Shown here: positions 39,580 through 50,001 of the stretch, piece by piece | Numbering within the stretch: position 1 is the stretch's first letter | How the letters are laid out: each line of letters starts with the position of its first letter | Position numbers and translations under genes: made by a program | The notes under the pieces: model-generated | What the model was told of the DNA's origin: nothing | The model's input: the letters and a program-made list of their open reading frames with translations, nothing else | The model's database searches: none | NCBI GenBank assembly: GCA_948567375.1 | Contig: OX419756.1 | Span: forward strand, 38,640,333-38,704,332 | Direction of reading: 5' to 3' | DNA: 64,000 nt | From: Lunularia cruciata | Taxonomy: Eukaryota > Streptophyta > Marchantiopsida > Lunulariales > Lunulariaceae

Positions 39580-41192
39580 ATGGATAATCGAAATTCTTAC
39601 TTCGAGAATCATGATCCGCTATACCCTGATCAGCCGGAGGTGGATCAATATCCTTTTGTTTTGGGGAGGCATGCAGCATTTGCGGACAAAACAGCCTTCA
39701 GGTGGGTGGACATGTGGGCAAGGTGACACACAGTCTGAATTTCGCTCTGCTCGAGCACATTGCTCATCGCCACGCAGCTACTGGAGGCATACCACCCTTC
39801 CACGGTGACCGTGTGATGGTTCTGCTTCCTCCGAAAGGCATGGGAGTGCAGTTCATTGAGCTACTGTTTGGGAGTCAACGAGCGGGGCTGGTCTTAATCC
39901 GCATGCCCATCCCCATCTCCACTCCCGGTTCCTTCAGCCCTTCCGATCAAAAAGACCACGTGGACATCATCCTCATCCAAAGAATCATGTCACTAGCACC
40001 GAAGCTCATCATTGCACCTCAAGAATTCCGTCCAGTTCTTGATAATTTTCAAACTGCCTGCAAGTATGTTTCTGATAAAATCATGCATTTTCCAATCACA
40101 GCTAATTTGTCGCTACCTGCTCGAATTCAAGGATTCTTATACGAAAGCTTCGATGAACCCGAAGATCGGTAGGTGATCTCGAGAGTTACCGGTCACCGCG
40201 GGTGCAAATCTGGTGATGTCTATCTATCTTCTGCCCGAGGTGTACTGCAGTACACCTCGGGCACTACTAGTGCACCTAAACCGGTGCCGGAGCTGCAGCC
40301 CACAATGTGATGTGCGCCAAATTCAAACCCCACCCCACCGCCCGGCCACAACAATTTGGACTCTGGATCTTTCGGCTCTAGAAACTCTCATGATTATGAA
40401 CGAGCCTGTATTGGAGTGCACACTTGTTTGACTTCCTTGAGACTTACGAGACTTATGGACTGAAGGCCAGCGCTATGTCTCCTTCCTACGACCTAGAGGA
40501 GACGTGCACCTTCGTGTGCTCGTCTTGAGACCGGGACATGGGTACTGCACGAGGTTCGATTCCCACTTCAGGCAACATTGTCGCAATCTGGACCCTAAAA
40601 CTGTCCAGCAATTTTGAGTTTGACATCCGGATTGTGAATCCGAATACTTGTGTTGAAGTAGAACTGGGAGAAGAAGGCGAGATATGGATGGCTTCAGCCT
40701 CCAAGGCTCGAAGCTACTTCGATGATGAGAAACGTACAAACCGAGATCTTCGAGCGATTCTGAAAGAGCGTGCAAAGTATAGTAACACGAACCAAAACCC
40801 GGCGTTCTTCAGAATATCTGCGCACTGTGGATGTGGGCAGAATTTCAGACAATTACCTGTTCGCCACCGGGAGAGTGGACGACCTAGTTCAAGCTTACGG
40901 AAGGTTCTGGTACCCACACGTGATCGAGAGGACTGTCTTTGAAACGTCTACAGAAGTGCGCTCAGGCAGCGCTGTTGCGTTATCTTTCTTTCCTCGACAA
41001 CGGGTCAATGGAGACACCAATTTTGTAGTGATTCTTGCAGGGTTTGCAACAGCTGTGGAGAACGAGCATCATCCTCACCCCAACGACACTCTGATCAAAC
41101 AAATTCGCTCAAATCTATCCTCAAATCACGAGGGTTTCGAGAAATTGTTCTTTCGAGTACAACAACAAACACCGAGAGCTAGCTTCAACTAG
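39580..41192 (+). pseudogene. Decayed fatty-acyl-AMP-ligase-type adenylating enzyme
   Basis: The parts of an AMP-binding (ANL superfamily) enzyme occur in order in different frames. The start is MDNRNSYFENHDPLYPDQ at 39580, then RHAAFADKTAFRWVDMW. A 156-codon segment (39702-40172) has GDRVMVLLPPKGMGVQFIE and APKLIIAPQEF. The phosphate-loop motif LQYTSGTTSAPK is at 40247-40282. SPSYDLEETCTFVCSS near 40475-40525 matches the YGLAEATLFVS motif. FDIRIVNPNTC and GEEGEIWMAS (40622-40690) precede YLRTVDVG and FATGRVDDLVQAYGRFWYP (about 40815-40915), and the frame stops at 41192. This order and wording fit fatty-acyl-AMP ligases better than acyl-CoA synthetases. Frame changes near 39700-39735 and after 40172, and missing sequence between the phosphate loop and the AEAT-like motif, make it a pseudogene. 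No carrier-protein domain follows. Confidence 0.75.
40232..40263. repeat. Perfect 32-bp palindrome
   Basis: Arms TGCCCGAGGTGTACTG (40232-40247) and its exact reverse complement (40248-40263) meet with no loop. The right arm is the coding sequence for QYTSG of the AMP-binding motif, so the left arm looks like an inverted copy of it. Confidence 0.95.
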
Positions 41193-41230
41193 AATGATTC
41201 ACTTGTAACCTACGAGTCATAAGTCATAAG

Positions 41231-41273
41231 TGCCAAATGCAAGCTTCATAAGTTATAACGCTTGCATTTGGCA
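41231..41273. repeat. Inverted repeat with 14-bp perfect arms
   Basis: TGCCAAATGCAAGC (41231-41244) and its exact reverse complement (41260-41273) flank a 15-base loop. Confidence 0.95.
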
Positions 41274-41570
41274 TGAAATGATTAGTCAATTTCTCTAAGT
41301 CGGAAAATAGTACATTCTTTCTACCAGATGCTATATTCCCCGTCTCTTTCTTAGGGACAAAGTATGTTTGATTTAAGTAATCTTTGGTTAAGGCAAAGTG
41401 GGGTGCAGCTACATTTAGGATTAAACAAGGTAACCCTTGCTTGTTCTCATAGCTTGGAATGCTAAATTTTACTACAATAGTCATTCCTTGCACCTTACTA
41501 AGGTGTGTTCTATGGTAATTAGGTTCATTTCACTTGTGTTCTTATTGCTTGGAATGCTAAGTTCTCCTAG

Positions 41571-41604
41571 ACTCACTCGAGCTCCTCATGGAGCTCGAGT
41601 GAGT
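41571..41604. repeat. Inverted repeat with 15-bp perfect arms
   Basis: ACTCACTCGAGCTCC (41571-41585) and its exact reverse complement (41590-41604) flank a 4-base loop TCAT. Confidence 0.95.
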
Positions 41605-42932
41605 GCACCCATTTATGCAAGCATTCCGAATCGAATGCTCTCTAAATCTTGAGCAGAGAAGACCACATGAGCGAACTGAGTTGTTGGTGATCATTGCAGT
41701 GTACTCAATTCAGATCAAGGATCCTCGTTGAAACAGGTGCAATGGTAGTTTTGGTAAAATAAACTGGTCGGAAAGCTTGGTACTCACTTTCTACTGTCAA
41801 CTCCAACGAAAAGTGCCGGAGCTCGAGTCTCACAATTGATCTTACTCTACATAAACATCTCCAGAGAGCATCTTCAGAATTCATTTCACTAAGGATCTCA
41901 AACTGGATTGCGCATGCTAATTCCAGATGAATATGTATCGAGAACAAAGCGGTAGTTGAATATCAAAGAACGAACCAACAAATTTTAAATCATCTGCCAG
42001 GAGGAGCTGTGCGTTTAGGACAAAGATCATAGTGGCATCTTCTAAGCATATCCTTTTCTATACGGGATAAATTTTTGTCAATTAAACCCTCGTGACATGC
42101 ATAGATGACAAAAAATGCTGCATTTAGGAATCAATCAACCTTCGATAAGAAGTACGAGCAAGATCAATATGATCTAACTTCCGAGTTCACTAGCTTAAGA
42201 GTCCTTTTCTAGCACAGGGGCTGTACACGTATGTCATATAATGTGGACTCACATTAGACGATACTCAAAATACTCCTACTATCTTGGATTTGGATCTTAA
42301 TACCTGGAGTGTCTTCTGAACATTCAATGTCACATCAATCGTAAAGTGGAACATAATATTGTTCATAATGTTTCGTCCACTCCTGTACCCGAAGCCACAT
42401 AACCCTTGAGTGCCATTACAGATTTAGATGCTCCCAAGGAATTCCAATACACATAGCCATTAACAGTTCAAGTAAAGAACCACTTATAGGAGAAGCCGGA
42501 TGGAAAGGCCGAGGTGTACAATCTAGAACGCTCGTCGACAAGGTACAGTATTTAGACATGCTTGTGTCAGATCTAGTCTCCTGTCCAACACCCACCCAGT
42601 TTCTATTCCAGCGGACGTCGTGCAGTCTTGCGGATTCTTTAGATCTATTGTGTTTCTAAACTCATAGCGCGTAGCGAGCATGTGTGGATTATACATTAGC
42701 TAGTTTTTAACAATTTGTCCTTTCTGTTTTCGACTTCGATGATAGGATTAAGTGTATTATCTTGTTTAAAAGACTAAAAAAGAGCTAAGAACGAATATGT
42801 CTTGTTCTTGACCGAATCGGTCAAAGCTTTCTTGCCATCTTTCGGCAATACTTGAATCAATAGTATAACCATTCATCCCACAGAAAAACCGGCCATCAGA
42901 TTCACAGTGAGTGATTGGACGGTCTGATCTCT

Positions 42933-43495
42933 TCATTCCAGATTATACTTGTGGACTACCCCAAGAAGCTCGTTGAATATGTCATGAGAGCCTCCCGTAA
43001 TCTTCTCACTCATTAGTTCCAATTCTATACATTGCTTTCTCATGCCCTCCTTTGTCCATGTCTTCCATACATCCTCCACTGCCATTGTATCTAGCTTCCA
43101 AGTACAGAGATGTTTCTTCCGGGGAATAATACACAATTGACTGCCAGCTAGAAATAACTGTTTATCGAATATAAACAGGATATTTAGGTCAAACTTAGAG
43201 CAACTAAAATCCTGAGGAATAGTACATCAGTCGACTGATGTAGCATCTACCTCCAATTTTGAATTTCGTGTTAAATTGTAGGTATGGATAAACGCCCCCG
43301 GGGGAATTGAATGTTCTGTCACTTTGAACTCATCCGAGCAGTAGAGATGATTGTCAACCACGAAAGAACTTTTAAACCTTTTGAAAAAGACATTTTTATT
43401 TGCTGATAGTGCAAATTCAATCCGTACATCTTCCGGAACATTATAATAGCAGAAACTAGGGAGTGAACTTCTGAACCAAACGTTGCAGAAGAACT
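42933..43495 (-). pseudogene. Decayed coding segment, family unknown
   Basis: One minus-strand frame is open for about 180 codons apart from one stop near 43228. Upstream of it the frame contains DVRIEFALSANKN, SSFVVDNHLYCSDEFKVTEH and PPGAFIHTYN; below it come FIFDKQLFLAGSQLCIIP, TWKLDTMAVEDVWKTWTK and NELLGVVHKYNLE, then the stop at 42933. Composition and length look like real protein rather than chance. The single stop lies inside a perfect palindrome (43223-43242), suggesting the palindrome created it. I do not recognise the family. Short alternating hydrophobic strands could fit a beta-rich fold, but no motif supports that. An alternative is that this is the last exon of a gene whose other exons are in 43.5-45 kb. 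Confidence 0.45.
43223..43242. repeat. Perfect 20-bp palindrome
   Basis: TACATCAGTC and its exact reverse complement meet with no loop. It lies within the unidentified minus-strand reading frame and contains that frame's only internal stop. Confidence 0.95.
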
Positions 43496-45300
43496 AGATG
43501 AGATTGAATTGCCTCCGAGAACATCAAATCGGCTCGATGCTCAATGAGAAATGTCGTTTTAACTAGGCAACAGATGCAGAGGCACTTGACTATTGGTTTC
43601 ACATACACTGTCAGGATTCACCAGAAATAAGTCAAGAGATAATATGACGGTCCCCGTTCAGGACTTGAACCACAATCGAACCATGTGCTACACGTTTGAG
43701 CAGAATTCGGTGATTGGTATGATGAAAAAGTCCATCTGCTCTCTTGAAAGTAGTGAACGAAGATTGAAAATCCCTCTTGCATGTTCCCCAACTCCGAAAT
43801 TCAGGACTGTACACGTTTATTCCAAACCTGGACTTGAAGATACATAAAGAAAGCTGATTCGGGTTTCTCGTTCTCCATCCTGAACTAAATCCTCTTCGAA
43901 GCATTATTGTCTATTTCCTAAACACTACCCTAAATCGTTATAGCTGATGCCAATAAAGAAACGAAAAGCTAATCATGATAAACTCATCTTGTAATAACTC
44001 CATGTCTCCTGTGAGCGGGGAAGCGCACTGAAGAACCTTGACGTCAGTGGACCTGCACGACATAAAACCTCGACACATGAACTCGAATAACATATAAAGC
44101 ATACGGGCTTAAAGTTCTAATCACGAAAGCTCTATACAGAGACAAGACCTCAGGAAACATATCTCGTCTGTCGTTAAGACTGTCAAGCATATCTATACGT
44201 CAGATCTAAAATATAAAACAGACTAGTTTTTTCGTGTTTGGTGACGAGAAAAGAGCAGCAAAAATATATCATCTTCGTCCATATCTTGAAACCAGCAGAG
44301 GAAATTCTAGGAAAAAATTCAGTGCAATCAGTTTAAATAACCTGTCACGGTGAAAATGTCGTATGTGATGCAGATATCGTCTTGAACTTAAGATGTCCCA
44401 CTATTAAACAGATGCCGGAGGTACTAGTTTCGCCTAAAGTTGTGCGAGATATCTTGTATATTCTCGGTCTCTAGTGAGGACAAGGTTCCACATTGCACCG
44501 CAGCAAGTGCCATTCCAATTACGTGCAGTCCTGAAGATTCAAAGTTTTGAGGAATTCGAAGTAGGCAATTGAAGACGCTTGTTGATGATATTACCACGGA
44601 TCATTCATGATCTCGATGTTGAGGGGAGAAGTACTGTCAGACCCCCGTTGATGACACGAACATGAATCCCGAAGTCATAGAACAGCAACACCCATCACGG
44701 CACTGTACATGTTCAAGTGCTCGTGATCAAATTCTTTAATCAGTTTCGAAGTCCTACCATTTTGATTTGCAATACACCAGTGAAGATCAACACAAACAAG
44801 TCCGTTCCTTGACTCGACTACTACTGGATTCGATCATCTCTACCATAATATGCAGTCCGGCCATCACCATCGCTTATGCAGTAATCAATTGCCGATGTGA
44901 CAACTTAATGGTTAAGGCAGTGAGGTAAACAGCGATCCAGCAACGGTATAATATGCCTCTGTGTTTGGATAGTCAAACAAGGTCAACATCCTCGCTCTTT
45001 GTCACTATACATATAATGAGCGAAGGATCTTAACCGTATTTACTACCAAAAGAACAAAGATACAATACATGTTTGTTAACTTTCTGAGTTTTCAACTCGA
45101 GAGATTAATAGATGAAATTTGAGAACGGGAAAGGATTTTGAGTTGAGTTCCAATAAGGAGGTGATACATCCATGCATTGAGTATTCGGTTTATAAGGAAG
45201 AAGGGGTGGGGCGAAGTCAATAAACCGTCACCCCGGTGATGAACTGATAATTTCAGAACATGCCTCAACGATTCAGAAGAGGATTTTATCAAGCGTAAAC
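43496..45300 (-). other. Possible decayed exons, unidentified
   Basis: Short minus-strand stretches read like protein but are not continuous, for example FDHEHLNMYSAVMGVAVL (about 44750-44680) and HVIGMALAAVQCGTLSSLE (about 44530-44470). They may be exons of the gene whose end is at 42933. No family was recognised and no clean splice series was found. Confidence 0.25.
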
Positions 45301-46415
45301 GGCCTAAAACCGGGGTGTATAGTTGAATTTTTCGAAAAAAAATTAACTTAAAAGTATATTTATGTAATAATACTATTATTATTATTATTATTATAAATAA
45401 AATACAGAAATCTTACGATAATACGAGCCTTCTGAACTTCCTTCGGATGAAAGCGAGCCTTAGGACTCACCCCTTGTTTCCTGCACGCAGGGCCCTCCGC
45501 CCCTCGTTTTCTGAGCTTGTCTAGGCAGCGAAGAGAGCGAAAATAAGAGGCCGAAAAAGAAACTTTTGCCCTCTAGTGATGGGGTTCGTCCGAGCCGGTC
45601 TCTCTCTATGACTGCATTTGGAGAAATAAGAACCAATCGAGAGGATTCGTCGAAAAAATGGAACATCCCCGCATAAATACGGGCATGGAAGTTAAGAACC
45701 TAGGTAACAACAAATAACACGAGGAAAGGACAAATGGGTGGGGAGACACAATCAAAACCTTTGTTTTGTCGCCCATTTTTGTGGTTTTGTGGGTGTGTTG
45801 TTCATTTTTTGCAAATTTTTTTTTCTCTTTTCCACTTTTCTTTGGCGGGAGTTGGATTCGATCCACACTTGATATTGTAAGACTTTATTTTCATTGTCAA
45901 TCATTTTCAAATTCATATTCTCATGAAAAGATCGAAAAATGTTATTGCCTCTCCGAGAGAAAAGATAGTGCAAAAAGCACTCTGTGTTTTCACTGAAGAG
46001 GTGGATCGAAGCGGTTGTAATGAAAATTTGATTTTAAACGATTAAACAACAAACCAAAGGGCACCGACAAAAAAGGGCCTGCGGCCGGAAGCTATAATTA
46101 CTTTTTCAGCTAACGCAGTCACGGGCGGTTGGGGGGGGGGGGGGGGGTTTGGGAAAACCTATGTGGGTACCTTTTGGGTGTGGGATGCTCGTTTAACCTC
46201 TGGCTTAATGGATCTTTGAATTTGACAATTACACGTGGTTTTTAAAAGATTTCTTTTAACAAGATGATAATTTACAATAACGAGAATCGCAGTCTCCAAC
46301 ATTAGAACTATCATAGTTAGCAAAAATTTTGCAAAGTTATATGTGCAGTGGCGAAAAGGAAGCTTAGCCATGGGCTGAATCTTGTAGGAGTGAGAGCTCT
46401 TTCTCAAGTAGGCTT
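45301..46415. other. Gene-free stretch with simple repeats
   Basis: It contains an ATT trinucleotide run (about 45372-45398) and a 17-base G run (46131-46147). The part from 45420 to 46130 is more GC-rich and base-composition-wise unlike its surroundings. I recognise nothing coding in it. Confidence 0.5.
46131..46147 (+). repeat. G17 homopolymer
   Basis: Seventeen consecutive G residues. Length may be a sequencing or assembly estimate. Confidence 0.9.
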
Positions 46416-46694
46416 TTGTCTCACCTTTGGTATTGTTTTTTGTATCCTTTGTCAAAGAGTTGCTTGAAAGCAAGAGTATTCTACCATCCGTTCATTGATT
46501 TTAGTAGAACATTTGATGAAGTTTCAAGGAAGTTCCTCTTTGATAAGTTTGAGGTGATGGGGATTCCCAGGTACATAAGCGGTAGTTTCTATGATCTATT
46601 AACAGGCGTATTTAAAACTCACATCTTGCCAATTAAAAAGAAATTGAAGAAATTAAAAAGAAATTGCTCACATCATTGGTGTGATCCAGATTGA
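46416..46694 (+). mobile_element. LINE reverse-transcriptase fragment
   Basis: The open frame contains FIDFSRTFDEVSRKFLFDKF followed by EVMGIP (46491-46570), matching the non-LTR reverse-transcriptase block FIDFSKAFDxVxRxxLxxKLxxxGIP, which holds the first catalytic aspartate. Only this block and a little downstream sequence are recognisable. There is no YxDD box, endonuclease or poly(A) tail nearby, so it is a short truncated relic. Confidence 0.6.
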
Positions 46695-47325
46695 TGATCT
46701 TGGTAGTTCAATAGTATTTAGAATTTTGGTTATGATGTAAAGAGATGTGATATTGAACTTTGTACTACTACACAATTTGTCGATTTCGGATGGACGAACG
46801 AATTCAGGGCTATCCACGAAGTTGGAAGGGGCGAGCTGACTTAAATGAAAGAGAGTTAAGGTGGTAATGCGAGAATCTGTTTGTTGGAGTTTACGTAGCG
46901 AGGCAACTCAAATGGAATTACATTAATTCCGAGGCCAGGATTAGACACAATGCTTAGGAGGCTCGGTAAAGATGAGTACAAGACGCATAGAAGAAGATAG
47001 ATTATGGAAGTCTAGCGGAAGATCGGCGGATGTACACTGGAGAATCGACAATGTGGTCCAAATGAGGTTTATGAATTGTTAAACGATAAATAGACTTAAT
47101 TGAAGGCGTTGACGGAGGCGAATTCATCATCAAGATTTTGTAGTCAGAGTGGTATGCATGAGTACTGTAATGTGAATGAGAATGCTATCAATTAGAAAAA
47201 GGATCGATTGGGGTGCTAACGAGGGCGAATTCCAGACCCATTGATATCATGATTTTCATGAATGCAGAAATGTGAATTAGGATTTCGCTGTTTACTATTA
47301 TATATCACACGCAGTTGAAACTTAA
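46695..47325. other. Region without a recognised gene
   Basis: I see no gene or domain on either strand. Confidence 0.5.
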
Positions 47326-47503
47326 GTATGAAGCTCATACTTCATACCTTTACTTCAGAATCTCCAAAGACATAGAGCTGCACGAGCAGTATCACTCAGT
47401 TAATGAACCTCAATTCATTGAGGTCAGCTCATGCTCCTTATTTTAGGAGCATGAGCTGAAACTCAGAAAGTTTATCTAGCTGGAATGCTAGATAAACTTC
47501 CAG
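47326..47503. repeat. Cluster of four hairpins
   Basis: Perfect inverted repeats follow one another: arms 47326-47333/47340-47347 (8 bp), 47407-47413/47418-47424 (7 bp), 47424-47438/47445-47459 (15 bp) and 47468-47480/47487-47499 (13 bp). An overlapping CTGGAA/TTCCAG pair closes at 47503. The cluster lies 95-270 bp past the stop of the minus-strand peroxidase pseudogene. Confidence 0.9.
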
Positions 47504-47595
47504 CTCTTAATGCGAGAACGGCCAGTAATTGGAGTGGGAGGTAAGTGCCAACTTCCTCATGCAAGTAGAGTTTATACGATGACAATGTTGTTGTC

Positions 47596-49742
47596 CTAGT
47601 GAACAAATTGACAAGTTTTCCTGATCTCTCCCGCAGAGCCCGTCAACGGCTCGAGATTGCCCATTTTCACCGTGACTGCTTCGAACTCCTCCAACCAGCA
47701 AGATACTTGAGTTGCGAATTCACTAACTATGCTTTTGCCAGTTGAATTCGTGACGAAAGCAGAGTCTGTGATGAAAAGACCCCTTCTCCGATATAGCATT
47801 CTTGTAATGGAGATGATCGAACCTAGTGGCAGTTGAGTCAAGGAACTTTCTGTTGTTCCTGTTACCCTTAGGATGCAGCTTCTTGAGCATGTCTGCCAAT
47901 TCAAATTCCAGATTTGGGTCGGTATCCTCAGATTGTCGCTTCCAGTGAATTGTAGAGGTGAGGACCAACACCATTGCAAGTAGTGCTGCCAACAGTGTGA
48001 GCACCTGAACAGTAAGTTTGTGCGCACAAATCCTTTTGTTAGAACCACGTTACATAATCATATCGTATATTAGCAATCGAAAGTATATACAGGGATTAAA
48101 TGTGAAGTATTTCATTAATATTGTCTTGAGGTAAGTAATATATCTAGGCATTTCATGCTCATCAGTACCTGAAAGAACAATCATCTCTTGTGCATTAATT
48201 GCTTTGCGGGCAAAGTTATCGACACAAAGTCGAAACTCAGTACTGGGAATGGAAGACTAATGTTAGCGTCATCAGCCAACGGCACATTGTCATCCCTTCG
48301 GCCAAGATATACCGGCCAGCTGGGACCTCCGACCTGTTAAGCAGTGAAACAGTAGATGAGAAGAAACTGTTAGAGATCCTCTGGAATCTATCTATCTCTA
48401 GCGGTATTCACACGTGTTAGGAATAAACTCACGACTAGAAGTTTTTTATTTTATCAGTTTTTCATTACTCACACACCCCGATCCAACTTTGCTTTGCTAG
48501 CTTGGGAACGTGGACATTTGTAATCATGCGCAGGCCCTTAAAATCCTGGATTTGCTTTGACAGTCACATGACAAAACAACGGTGAGACACACATAAAAAG
48601 ATACATGAGATTTAAGGAGGTTCGGAATCTCCTGCTCCTACGTCCACGGCCACACATCAATAGATTGACACTATCAGATCGGTAGTCTTTATACAGACGT
48701 CTAAGAAACTCTCTCCTGATCAGCTACAGCAAGTCGAAGGATTAGAACATTAGCCAAGAACGAACACTTCAAAGAGTTACATTTATTTTCTGTTTTTGTC
48801 CGATCTCTTACCCATCCTGGAAAATTTATCCCGATGACAATCTGAGCTCCGCAGATCTCAGCGTCACAGATGAGATTAATCAAACGGTAACAAGTAGGGA
48901 TCAGGCTCTACATCTTAACAAAAACAAGTCAATGGTCAAAATTAAGAAGACTGTCAAGTATGATCTGTAGTCATATCTCCTCCAGGGCATGAAGCACGAT
49001 GTTGTCTGTGTAATATAATCTTATATTGTATGTATTGAAACACGAGACTTGGATAAGATTAATTCAAATTACTTACTTTGACAGTGGCGTCATGTGCTGC
49101 AAGAGCAACAATATCAACATATGAGACTACACCCGGGTAAACAGTCTCAACGGGCTTTTCTGATTTAATCAATTTCGGGGATCCCTCTGATTTCGAAATT
49201 TCCTAACCGCTGTGTAGAATAGATCCATTGCAACGCTGCATTTCCGCAAACTTAACAGGTAAGAGAATGGAATAACGCTACATGTATATGCCCAGCACAG
49301 CATAATTTGGATGGAACTAACTTGAAATAAATTGTACGCATGCCGTTTGAATTTGTCAAGGTACAGTCGGTCGATCTTCTAGCTTCTTGTTGAATATGAT
49401 TGTTAATTGAAGACTTTTCTCGGACGGGATTACATGTCCACATAATATTCGTGAAAAAATGAAATTTTAATCAAGCTCAGCTCTTCTACCTAGTTACATA
49501 GAAAAGGAATATTGGGGCCTCTCCTGAACCCAACAATCATGAAATTGCAACCGATTGAAAGCTGCAGCCATAGTCTTGTCAGCTGCCAGGACTTTGTTGA
49601 CTACTTCAGAAACTATTGTTGTGACTTGCAGACAAGATTAATGATAAACATTTTCTGCAAGTGCAGAAAATGTGGCAGCTGCAGGAGCTGGGTAAAGTGC
49701 TGCAATAAGCACAAGGGTTTAGTATATGTTGGAGACTTCCAT
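47596..49742 (-). pseudogene. Class III peroxidase pseudogene
   Basis: A decayed sister of the gene at 50872, with the same four-exon plan on the minus strand. Exon 1 is about 49742-49524 and ends ...NRLQFHDCWVQ. Exon 2 is about 49235-49077, containing PGVVSYVDIVALAAHDATVK. Exon 3 is about 48333-48169, starting VGGPSWPVYLGRRDDN. Exon 4 is 48004-47596, ending LEPLTGSAGEIRKTCQFVH. Faults: the exon 1 donor GT is changed to GA, exon 1 and 2 contain stops, exon 2 is shorter than in the sister (about 159 against 189 bases), exons 3 and 4 are each one base short or more and shift frame, and cysteines are lost in exon 2 (VSY for VSC; CPG changed to YPG). A palindrome disturbs exon 1. Intron borders otherwise remain recognisable, so it decayed after duplication as genomic DNA, not as a retrocopy. 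Confidence 0.85.
49648..49673. repeat. Palindrome with 12-bp arms inside pseudogene exon 1
   Basis: ACATTTTCTGCA (49648-49659) and its exact reverse complement (49662-49673) flank a 2-base loop. It falls in the signal-peptide/N-terminal part of the peroxidase pseudogene, where the sister gene has no such symmetry. Confidence 0.9.
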
Positions 49743-49917
49743 GAAGCTCTGGAAATAGGTGTCAAAACCAAGCTGACAGCCCATGCGTCGAAAGTTTGTC
49801 AATAGCTCCAAAATGGCTCAAGCTAGCCCGCTCTTCAGAAACCAGCAGAACTTAGCAGGTGCTCAGCGAGGGCAAGAAGTCCTGATGAGTGGAAGTCAAG
49901 GTGGAGTGCTGCAGTTG

Positions 49918-49924
49918 CTTTATA
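49918..49924 (-). promoter_or_regulatory. TATA box of the peroxidase pseudogene
   Basis: TATAAAG on the minus strand, about 176 bases upstream of the old ATG (49742-49740). Confidence 0.45.
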
Positions 49925-49940
49925 CTTAGAAGGAGAGGTA

Positions 49941-50001
49941 CTAGATCTATTCCAACGGTCTAGATCTAGATACACTGGAGTCTAGATCTATTCCAACGGT
50001 C
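49941..50001 (+). repeat. 20-bp direct repeats, period 41
   Basis: CTAGATCTATTCCAACGGTC occurs at 49941-49960 and again, identical, at 49982-50001. It lies in the shared upstream region of the peroxidase pair. Confidence 0.9.

Larger units (their letters stand above)
41193..42932. other. Region without a recognised gene
   Basis: No domain was found. It holds two long hairpins (41231-41273 and 41571-41604). A short phrase, gcttggaatgctaa, occurs twice (near 41453 and 41547). Confidence 0.5.

Noticed and set aside
40551-40570. tRNA-like T-arm phrase GGTTCGATTCC
   Set aside because: The flanking bases do not pair into a T stem, and no acceptor, D or anticodon arms fit; the phrase falls within the decayed adenylating-enzyme gene.
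43593-43904. Overlapping frames of 84 and 90 codons as a gene
   Set aside because: Both strands are open over the same bases and neither carries a recognisable motif; kept only as part of the possible decayed exon region.
45420-46130. Possible organelle-derived insert, because composition differs from the surroundings
   Set aside because: I recognised no plastid or mitochondrial gene or intron motif, so there is no positive support.
46131-46147. G-quadruplex or regulatory site at the G run
   Set aside because: A single homopolymer with no gene beside it; its length may be an assembly artefact.
47424-47459. Hairpins read as intrinsic terminators or a CRISPR-like array
   Set aside because: The arms have different sequences, there is no regular spacing, and this is plant nuclear DNA where such terminators do not operate.
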